Shown here: in pieces, positions 1 to 4,826 of the stretch
How the letters are laid out: each line of letters opens with the position of its first letter
Position numbering within the stretch: the first letter of the stretch is position 1
Assembly (NCBI GenBank): GCA_031268065.1
Contig: JAIRXX010000297.1
Span: 1 to 6,066 of the forward strand
Direction of reading: 5' to 3'
Source of the DNA: Propionibacteriaceae bacterium
GTDB taxonomy: Bacteria > Actinomycetota > Actinomycetes > Propionibacteriales > Propionibacteriaceae
DNA: 6,066 bases
The notes under the pieces: generated by a model
Databases searched by the model: none
What the model saw: the letters and a program-made list of their open reading frames with translations, nothing else
Told to the model about the DNA's origin: nothing
Translations under genes and position numbers: made by a program

Positions 1-688
1 GCTCGATGCTGATCGGCTCAATCGCCACCGGTTCGACGGTGGGTTGAACGATGGGTTGGGCGCTGGGCGTCGGTTCGGCGCTGGCCGGGGCGCTCACCGC
101 CGGGCTGGGGTCTGCCGCCGTCGCCGGAGCGACTGTCACCACGCCGCCAGCACCGGCGACCTGGTTCTCCCCGCTGCCGACCACCTGTCCGGGGGCGGGG
201 GCTTTGGCGCCCGAATTCGTTGCGGGATTGGCCCCAGTTCCAGCCACCACCTTGAAATCAGTTCCGCCACGCCGGGTGTAGCCGATGACGCCTTTTCCAG
301 GGTCTTTCGGATCGACGTATTCCGACGCCAGGAAACGCAGCCAGTGCGAGCCGGGAGCGATGTCGCAGGGCAGCGCGAATGACCCGCTCACCTTCCCGGA
401 GGCCGGTATCGCCTGGGCGTACCAAACCCCGGAGCCTTGGACGCTGGTGTTGCCGAAGCCAACGCCGTCATCGATCTTCACATACACCGTTTCCCCGCCG
501 GGGAAGCCAGCCAGTTTGAAACTGAGGGTTTGGCAGGGTTTGAGCGTTTTAGGCGACACCGACGACGATGTGCCTGGAGTGTCCGCGCCGGGACCGCTCG
601 GCGGGATCGCCGCAGCTGGGGTTGCCCCGGCAAACATGGCAGCCACCGCTCCGAGAGCCAACAGCGATCGCTTTATTAGCTGGTTCAT
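1..688 (-). CDS. Secreted protein with one surface-repeat domain and Pro/Ala-rich stalk (C-terminus outside window)
   Basis: The gene reads leftward off the window edge; 229 residues are visible with no stop. The ATG at 686-688 is preceded by AGGGGG with 7 bases between. Residues 1-27 are a signal peptide: Lys/Arg start, an Ala-rich hydrophobic core, and cleavage probably after PAAA. Residues about 47-149 form one globular domain with VKIDDG (70-75), a VWYAQAIP strand, ALPCDIAPGSHWLRF (105-119) and two cysteines, C52 and C108, that could pair. The same motif order (K-[IL]-DDG, then [IV]-[YW] strand, then PG-x-H-x-[LV]-R) occurs in repeats of the large surface protein two genes upstream, so I infer a common origin. 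Residues about 150-229 are a Pro/Ala/Glu/Thr-rich stalk of the kind that spans the cell wall, so a C-terminal anchor is likely beyond base 1. It lies 36 bases after the solute-binding lipoprotein gene and is probably co-transcribed with it. I do not recognise a named family; a role in iron or heme capture is inferred from context. Confidence 0.85.
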   Translation of the reverse strand, partial: MNQLIKRSLLALGAVAAMFAGATPAAAIPPSGPGADTPGTSSSVSPKTLKPCQTLSFKLAGFPGGETVYVKIDDGVGFGNTSVQGSGVWYAQAIPASGKVSGSFALPCDIAPGSHWLRFLASEYVDPKDPGKGVIGYTRRGGTDFKVVAGTGANPATNSGAKAPAPGQVVGSGENQVAGAGGVVTVAPATAADPSPAVSAPASAEPTPSAQPIVQPTVEPVAIEPISIE

Positions 689-695
689 CTCAATT

Positions 696-701
696 CCCCC
701 T
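696..701 (-). promoter_or_regulatory. Ribosome binding site of the leftward gene starting at 688
   Basis: AGGGGG on the minus strand, 7 bases before the ATG. This strong Shine-Dalgarno-like site supports that start and lies inside the 36-base gap after the lipoprotein gene, so the third gene can be translated independently. Confidence 0.75.
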
Positions 702-724
702 GATTTGTCTTTGCCGGCGCCGGT

Positions 725-1732
725 TCATCCGAGCGCTTCCACAACATCTGCAACGAGTCTTTTCATCAGCAACGGGCCACCGGTGGAAGTCCAGGCGGAC
801 CCGTCAACGAGGATGATCCGGTCTTGCTTGTAGGCGTCCAATTCGGTGAAACCGGGGACCAAACTGGCTTCCCGCAAAGCTTGCCTGGCGCTTTCGACGC
901 CCGTGCCGCCACCAGCGCTGGGATTGCCGACGCTGGAGCCGCCGAGGGTGCCGAAGAATAGATAGTCGGCGTCGATGCTTTTCAGATTCTCCAACGACAC
1001 CGGCTCGGAATGGCCTCTGCCCACCCGGTCCTGATCAGCTGGGCGCTTTAGCCCGAGGTCTTCCAGGGCGCGTCCCGGCAGTAATTCTTTGAGGATCACC
1101 GACGCCGAATTCCCTTGCCAGCGCACGATTGAAAAGGTGGAATCCGCATAGGCGGCCAACTGCGCCTTAGCTGCGCCAACGCTGGCATCGTAGTCGGCGA
1201 TTATCTGCTCGCCGACAGCCGCCAGGTTGAGCGCGTCGGCGGTGATGCGGAGATTTGCCCGCCAATCGCCCCCGGCATAGCCGGTGTAGACCACCGGGGC
1301 TATTTTGCCGAGCGCGGCAAGCACCGGCGGGTTGTTGTTGATGCTGGTGCCGTCGGTCAGGATCAAGTCTGGTTTCGCCGCGCCGATGGCTTCAAAATTG
1401 GGCTGGGCGATTCCACCCAAGATGGGCAGATCGGCGGCCAAATCGGCCAGATAATTCGGCACCCCGGATTGGCCGCGCCCAGCGGTTGTCCCGATTGGCA
1501 ACGCCCCGAGCGCGAGCATTCCATCCAGAGTCGGCTCGGAGAGGGTGACGACCCGCTCGGGATGGGCTGGCACGCGGATCGAGTTGCCCTCGGCGTCGGT
1601 CACCACCCGTTCGCCAGCACCCGCCGTCACCGGCGGCGGGGCCGTCTGCGCCGTGCCGCCGCAGCCGCCCAGCGCCAGCATCGCCAGGGCGGTCAAAGCT
1701 GCGGCGATGCGCGGAAATCGCGGTTTGCTCAT
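725..1732 (-). CDS. Solute-binding lipoprotein of an iron-siderophore/heme ABC importer
   Basis: This 335-residue protein fits the periplasmic-binding-protein-2 family (FecB/FepB/HmuT-like), whose lipoproteins bind ferric siderophores or heme outside the membrane and deliver them to an ABC permease. Seen in the sequence: a lipoprotein signal with lipobox LGGC (C24 as the lipidated cysteine); the family's opening strand PERVVTLSEPTLDGMLALG (58-76); PNFEAIGAAKPDLIL (111-125), the typical 'N-x-E-x-I-x-x-x-KPDLI' segment; a connecting helix at about 156-195; SLENLKSIDADYLFF (246-260); and a GGPLLMKRLVADV helix near the end. The length is normal. ATG 1732 is chosen because it puts the lipobox at the usual distance. 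Its ribosome site is weak: GGAAAGAGA lies 18 bases upstream and abuts an in-frame TTG at 1750. A longer reading frame runs to 1861 but would overlap the upstream gene and spoil the signal peptide. The gene follows the surface-protein gene by 29 bases. The ligand cannot be settled: no heme-ligating Tyr/His pair could be assigned with confidence. Confidence 0.9.
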   Translation of the reverse strand: MSKPRFPRIAAALTALAMLALGGCGGTAQTAPPPVTAGAGERVVTDAEGNSIRVPAHPERVVTLSEPTLDGMLALGALPIGTTAGRGQSGVPNYLADLAADLPILGGIAQPNFEAIGAAKPDLILTDGTSINNNPPVLAALGKIAPVVYTGYAGGDWRANLRITADALNLAAVGEQIIADYDASVGAAKAQLAAYADSTFSIVRWQGNSASVILKELLPGRALEDLGLKRPADQDRVGRGHSEPVSLENLKSIDADYLFFGTLGGSSVGNPSAGGGTGVESARQALREASLVPGFTELDAYKQDRIILVDGSAWTSTGGPLLMKRLVADVVEALG

Positions 1733-1761
1733 AGCGTCAGCACGTCCCAATCTCTTTCCAG

Positions 1762-4584
1762 CTAACTTCCGGATGCGGCTTTGCCTGCCAGCCGCCTCTT
1801 TCGGACCGCCAATGCCGTCCCGCATGAGGCTATGGCCAGCGCTGTCGCCAGTCCCAGCCATACGGTGGCATCGCCTGGCGTCGAGGCCGCTCCAGTTTTT
1901 CCGCTCACCGGTTCCGGCTGTCCAGCCGCCGAACCATCCGGGGCAATGCTGGCCGGATCAGGCTCTTGCGCGGGAACCTCGTCCTGGACGCCCGGGATCA
2001 GCGCGCGTGCCCAGCCGATCATGGCGCCGGTCGAATCGACGGCGACCACCTTGAAATCCCCCGGACCGAGCAGGGACAGGTCCAGCCGGACTTTGAGTTC
2101 GGAGTCAGTTTGCACCCAGCCCACCGCCGTTTGCGGCGGGTAAACATAGAGGAAGACCCAATCACCGGCCTGCACCGTGCTGGGGAGTTTGAGAGTCGCC
2201 ACCGCCGCCTGCATCGCCACCGTCACGCCTCCGGCATTCTCCGGGGTCAATTCAGCTGCGGTGGACACTGGCGCGGCGGGTATGCCAGTCGGCGCTGGGT
2301 TGAGCAGCGTGGGCTGGGTAGCTGGGCGCGGCATCAAGCTCAGCGTTGGCAGGGTGTAAATGGTATCCGAGGAGTCTGTTGCCGGTTCGCCGTCGATTTC
2401 CGCCCAGCCGAGCAGCGACGAATCTGGAGCTTGGGCGGCGAGTTTGAGCGCTCCGGGCGGAAGCGTCACACCGGTGAGGCTCGCGGCGAACTGGCCTGCC
2501 GCGTCGGTCTGGAACCAAGTCGCCTCCCACGGATAGCGCACCGAGCCATCTGCGGTGTAAACGGTCAGGAATACCCAGTCTCCGGCGGCGGCGTCTGGCA
2601 CGACGACGGTGACGCCGTTGGCGGTTTGGGTGACGGCCAACCCGCCACGGGCAGCGTCGGTCAAGCGCTCGGTGGCCTCAACCGGATTCGGCACGCCGTT
2701 GGGCCGGTAGCCGCCCACAGTCAGCGGGCCGACTTCGATGGTGCGGATGACGTCTCCAGCTTTGATCGATCCGGTCAGCAGCCGCAAGCTGTGAACGCCT
2801 TCGGCCAGCGCTGGAACGGACCCGCCCGGAAGATCTCCGGCCAGCGGCAGCCGCACCTCGCCGGTGAACGACCCGTCCGCGCTGTCCACTTCGATCAGCG
2901 ACCACACCTGCGGATTAGAGTGGGCCAATTCGCCGGGCAGATGGCTGTAAGCGCCGTCGTCAATCTTGACGGCGATGATGGAGCCACCATCAAGCGGATC
3001 GCTCGCGCACCAGCCGGAGCCGCGCAACTGGACCTTATCTCCGTAGGAGAAGACCGGGCCGGTGGTCGGATTGGGGAGTTGGCCCGCCGGGTAGACGATG
3101 GATGCCTGCGTAGGCCCGGTGGCGACACAGGCCGATCCTGGCGCCGATTGGTCTCCCGGATACGCCACTCCGTTTATGATCAGCGGATCGGAATCCATTG
3201 TGTGCTGGGTGTCGGCGGCGAGCAGCCCGGATTGGAAGTGGACGACCAATTTCCGCCCTGGTGCCAACGCGCCGTCTGCTCCGATGTGGCTGGGCGAATT
3301 GCCTGGGCCGGGCATCGGGATGGTTGTGGAGAAACGGCCTTCGGCGTCGGCGTGGACCAGCGCCCAGATAGTCGGGTCTGGAGTCCCATTGGCGGGATGG
3401 GCGATGATGGAGTCACCTTGCCCGGTGTGGACGAATTGGAAATCTGGAGCGCTCGGCGAGGTGCGGCTGTTCAGCTTCAACACAACGGTGGACCCGGCAC
3501 TTCGGTCGGTGGTCAGCCAACCGCTTCCGGTGATGGTGATCGATCCGGCGCTGGCCACGTTTTTCTGCACACAAGCTGTGGCGGTCTGGCCCGCCGCCAC
3601 ATGGGTAACGCTGAATTGGTCCGGATCGCAATCCGGCTCAGCTAGAGCCACCACGGTGACCGTGGCCGCCTCGCTCCGAATGACGTCTCCATCCAGCAGG
3701 CTCCCGGTCAGCAGTCGGACGTTGTGCGTTTCCCCCGGTGCCCAAGTGGCGTTGGAATTGGCAAGGGTGGGGTAGGGGATGGTCGCCGTCCACTCGCCGT
3801 TTTCGTTGGCTGCGGTGATCGCGTAGATGGTGAGGTTGTCCTGTGCCAGCCCGGTTTCGGGGTTGATTGCCTTTTCTTTGCCGGAAACCGCCCCGTCATC
3901 GAGCTTGATGGCGATCACCGAGCCACGAGACCCGTCGGCGGTCTTCCAGCCGGTGCCGGAGATGGTGATATCCGCGCCTTGGGTGACTGTCGCGGGTGCG
4001 CTCAGTGTCACATGGTCTTGGGCTACTGCCGCGCTGAAGCTGGATTGGACGTCGGGGAGCGGCTGGGGTTCCTGCTCGACGCCGGTCGTCTGGGCAGGGT
4101 CGGCTGGAGCTGGGTCGGTGTCCGAAGCTGGAAACGGGTCCGATGCTGAAGGTGAGTCCTGCTGCTCTTCGGCTTTGCCCTTCTCCGTTTTTGCCTCGAC
4201 TGCTTCATCCGCCTCGTCCGGCGTCTTCGCCGGGGCGGGGTCAGCCGGAGGCGTCCGCGCTGGCTCTTCGGTCTGGCTCTGGGCGGGCGCTGGCTCGGCC
4301 TGGTCGGACTGTTTCTGTTTGGCAGCAGGCTCCTGTTTGGCAGCTGGCTCTTGTTCGGCTGTCGCTGCTGGCTCAGGCTCGTCTGCCGCCGCTGGACTGG
4401 CCGCGAATACCAGCGCGTTGCCGGTGATGGCGAGGCCGACGAGGGCAGCGAGGAGCGCTCTGGCTGCCAACTGCCCAATGGCTCCAATGCGCTTGCCCGA
4501 TGGCGCACGCCCACCTTTGGCCCAACCCAGTTTGCGCCAGGATGCAAGGTGGCCGAAGCGTCGTGTGATGGCTCTTACCGGCAT
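1762..4584 (-). CDS. Large multi-repeat surface protein with C-terminal membrane anchor, first gene of iron-regulated operon
   Basis: The protein is 940 residues long and probably displayed on the cell surface. Order of parts: a long basic n-region (about 1-37); a hydrophobic signal core ending in SPAAA, cleavage near 67; a low-complexity Pro/Glu/Ala/Gln stalk (about 68-180); three Ig-like repeats (about 192-312, 322-472, 494-623), each with G-[ST]-GW near its start, a [KV]-x-K-[IL] strand, a [IV]-W/Y strand and PG-x-x-x-x-[VL] near its end; two smaller repeats sharing AGDWVFL-x-VY (about 647-731 and 784-864); a Pro-rich linker; a transmembrane helix (about 907-926); and RKRR. No LPXTG motif is present. 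Cysteines 319/338 and 486/526 could form disulfides in repeats 2 and 3. ATG 4584 is preferred over the in-frame TTG at 4602 because AGGGAG lies four bases before the ATG and nothing suitable precedes the TTG. An iron box lies 43 bases upstream. No known family is recognised, and no HtaA-like sequence was seen. A ligand-capture role is inferred from the adjoining lipoprotein gene. Confidence 0.88.
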   Translation of the reverse strand: MPVRAITRRFGHLASWRKLGWAKGGRAPSGKRIGAIGQLAARALLAALVGLAITGNALVFAASPAAADEPEPAATAEQEPAAKQEPAAKQKQSDQAEPAPAQSQTEEPARTPPADPAPAKTPDEADEAVEAKTEKGKAEEQQDSPSASDPFPASDTDPAPADPAQTTGVEQEPQPLPDVQSSFSAAVAQDHVTLSAPATVTQGADITISGTGWKTADGSRGSVIAIKLDDGAVSGKEKAINPETGLAQDNLTIYAITAANENGEWTATIPYPTLANSNATWAPGETHNVRLLTGSLLDGDVIRSEAATVTVVALAEPDCDPDQFSVTHVAAGQTATACVQKNVASAGSITITGSGWLTTDRSAGSTVVLKLNSRTSPSAPDFQFVHTGQGDSIIAHPANGTPDPTIWALVHADAEGRFSTTIPMPGPGNSPSHIGADGALAPGRKLVVHFQSGLLAADTQHTMDSDPLIINGVAYPGDQSAPGSACVATGPTQASIVYPAGQLPNPTTGPVFSYGDKVQLRGSGWCASDPLDGGSIIAVKIDDGAYSHLPGELAHSNPQVWSLIEVDSADGSFTGEVRLPLAGDLPGGSVPALAEGVHSLRLLTGSIKAGDVIRTIEVGPLTVGGYRPNGVPNPVEATERLTDAARGGLAVTQTANGVTVVVPDAAAGDWVFLTVYTADGSVRYPWEATWFQTDAAGQFAASLTGVTLPPGALKLAAQAPDSSLLGWAEIDGEPATDSSDTIYTLPTLSLMPRPATQPTLLNPAPTGIPAAPVSTAAELTPENAGGVTVAMQAAVATLKLPSTVQAGDWVFLYVYPPQTAVGWVQTDSELKVRLDLSLLGPGDFKVVAVDSTGAMIGWARALIPGVQDEVPAQEPDPASIAPDGSAAGQPEPVSGKTGAASTPGDATVWLGLATALAIASCGTALAVRKRRLAGKAASGS
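1993..2235 (-). repeat. GDWVF repeat, copy B
   Basis: Encodes about residues 784-864. It shares GGVTV, AGDWVFLYVY, W-V-QTD, LGPGDFK and IGWARA with copy A, and is followed by the Pro-rich linker and membrane anchor. Confidence 0.65.
2392..2646 (-). repeat. GDWVF repeat, copy A
   Basis: Encodes about residues 647-731 of the large surface protein. It shares AGDWVFLTVY, W-F-QTD, L-PPG-x-LK and LGWAEI with copy B downstream, so the two are diverged copies of one small beta-rich module, distinct from the three Ig-like repeats before them. Confidence 0.65.
2716..3105 (-). repeat. Surface-protein Ig-like repeat 3
   Basis: Encodes about residues 494-623. Landmarks are VQLRGSGWC, GGSIIAVKIDDGAY, VWSLIEVDSADGSF, and EGVHSLRLLTGS followed by GDVIR. 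The KIDDG element is identical to that in the small secreted protein at the left of the window. Cysteine 526 directly follows the GSGW motif and may pair with C486. Confidence 0.72.
3169..3621 (-). repeat. Surface-protein Ig-like repeat 2
   Basis: Encodes about residues 322-472. Landmarks are ITITGSGW, GSTVVLKLN, IWALVHADAEGRFSTTIPMP and LAPGRKLVVHFQSGLL. It is longer than its sisters because of an insertion between the KLN strand and the IWA strand. The DDG signature is replaced by NSR. It has a cysteine pair (319 and 338) at the N-terminal side. Confidence 0.7.
3649..4011 (-). repeat. Surface-protein Ig-like repeat 1
   Basis: Encodes about residues 192-312 of the 940-residue protein. Landmarks are ITISGTGW, GSVIAIKLDDG, IYAITAANENGEW, and WAPGETHNVRLLTGS followed by GDVIR. 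It is closest to repeat 3, sharing RLLTGS, K-[IL]-DDG and GDVIR. It has no cysteines, unlike repeats 2 and 3. Confidence 0.75.
4315..4350 (-). repeat. Two tandem 18-base units encoding KQEPAA-type repeats
   Basis: Two 18-base units, differing at one base, encode consecutive six-residue QEPAAK-type units in the low-complexity stalk after the signal peptide. A third, more diverged unit follows towards 4374. Such in-frame tandem units can change copy number by slippage without breaking the frame. Confidence 0.6.
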
Positions 4585-4588
4585 TGTG

Positions 4589-4594
4589 CTCCCT
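4589..4594 (-). promoter_or_regulatory. Ribosome binding site deciding start 4584
   Basis: AGGGAG on the minus strand, four bases before the ATG at 4584. The spacing is slightly short but usable. The alternative TTG at 4602 has only ACTGAC-type sequence before it, so this site decides the start. Confidence 0.6.
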
Positions 4595-4626
4595 GTTCTC
4601 AAGTCAGTTTTTAGATCAGATGTAAT

Positions 4627-4645
4627 TAAGGCAAGGCTAACCTTT
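4627..4645. promoter_or_regulatory. DtxR/IdeR iron box for the leftward operon
   Basis: Read on the plus strand, TAAGGCAAGGCTAACCTTT matches 14 of 19 positions of the DtxR-family consensus (TTAGGTTAG-S-CTAACCTAA). The right half is nearly perfect and the left half is weaker. It lies 43 bases before the ATG at 4584, where bound Fe2+-repressor would block transcription. A possible leftward promoter is TTGGAC (4663-4658) and TAGCCT (4639-4634) with an 18-base spacer, the -10 being inside the box; this promoter call is tentative. DtxR-type repression by iron is established for such boxes in actinobacteria; its operation here is inferred. Confidence 0.72.
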
Positions 4646-4742
4646 CTATATTGCCCTGTCCAATGCGGAAGTGGGTCTGAAGTGTTCCGACCGATCCGTC
4701 TCGGGATGTGGTAGCCGGACCGGCAGGCGGCTTGGCTTTAGC

Positions 4743-4771
4743 TTGACATCACATTTAGGTATGCCTAACCT
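4743..4771 (+). promoter_or_regulatory. Rightward promoter overlapped by iron box
   Basis: A perfect -35 TTGACA (4743-4748) is followed by a 17-base spacer and a -10-like TAACCT (4766-4771). Transcription would start near 4778, giving a leader of about 50 bases before the ATG at 4827. The iron box at 4755-4773 covers the spacer and the -10, the classic arrangement for repression by steric block. Confidence 0.65.
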
Positions 4772-4773
4772 AA
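4755..4773. promoter_or_regulatory. DtxR/IdeR iron box for the rightward Ig-repeat gene
   Basis: TTAGGTATGCCTAACCTAA matches 17 of 19 positions of the DtxR-family consensus, differing only at positions 7 and 8. It is a near-palindrome and the stronger of the two boxes in this region. Tight iron-dependent repression of the rightward gene is predicted. Confidence 0.82.
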
Positions 4774-4801
4774 CTTACATCAGATGTGAGTGACATGTCT
4801 G

Positions 4802-4816
4802 TTTCTCCCCGAGAAA
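4802..4816 (+). other. Small leader hairpin overlapping the ribosome binding site
   Basis: TTTCTC (4802-4807) and GAGAAA (4811-4816) are perfect complements around a three-base CCC loop. The right arm is most of the Shine-Dalgarno sequence. With only six pairs, half of them A-T, it is weak and may be chance. Confidence 0.35.
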
Positions 4817-4818
4817 GG
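4811..4818 (+). promoter_or_regulatory. Ribosome binding site of the rightward Ig-repeat gene
   Basis: GAGAAAGG ends eight bases before the ATG at 4827 and supports that start over the second ATG two codons later. Confidence 0.7.
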
Positions 4819-4826
4819 TCTCTGTC

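Larger units (their letters stand above)
4585..4826. promoter_or_regulatory. Divergent iron-responsive control region
   Basis: A 242-base non-coding stretch separates the leftward operon from the rightward Ig-repeat gene. It is visibly more A+T-rich than the flanking genes. It holds one iron box per direction (4627-4645 and 4755-4773), a good rightward promoter, and ribosome sites at both ends. The roughly 110 bases between the two boxes show nothing further that I can identify. I saw no terminator, and none is needed between divergent genes. Confidence 0.8.

Noticed and set aside
714..723. Perfect 10-base palindrome CCGGCGCCGG after the lipoprotein stop codon
   Set aside because: There is no loop and no T-run, so it is not a terminator, and such G+C palindromes are expected by chance in this composition.
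725..1861. Longer version of the binding lipoprotein starting at 1861
   Set aside because: It would overlap the upstream gene by 100 bases and put 43 extra residues before an otherwise normal lipoprotein signal, so ATG 1732 fits better.
1966..3645. A 559-codon open frame on the plus strand opposite the large surface protein
   Set aside because: It lies entirely antisense to a gene with clear signal peptide, repeats and anchor. Its translation is Arg/Gly-rich without domains, as expected for a shadow frame in G+C-rich DNA.
1762..4602. TTG start at 4602 for the surface protein
   Set aside because: There is no ribosome site before it, whereas the ATG at 4584 has AGGGAG at usable spacing.
3827..4714. 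A 295-codon plus-strand frame rich in Ser/Ala/Gly reaching into the intergenic region
   Set aside because: It is the antisense of the low-complexity stalk and runs through the iron box and the promoter region, so it is a shadow.
4792..4799. Palindrome GACATGTC in the rightward leader as a second operator
   Set aside because: It is only eight bases, has no counterpart in the leftward leader, and matches no operator I know.
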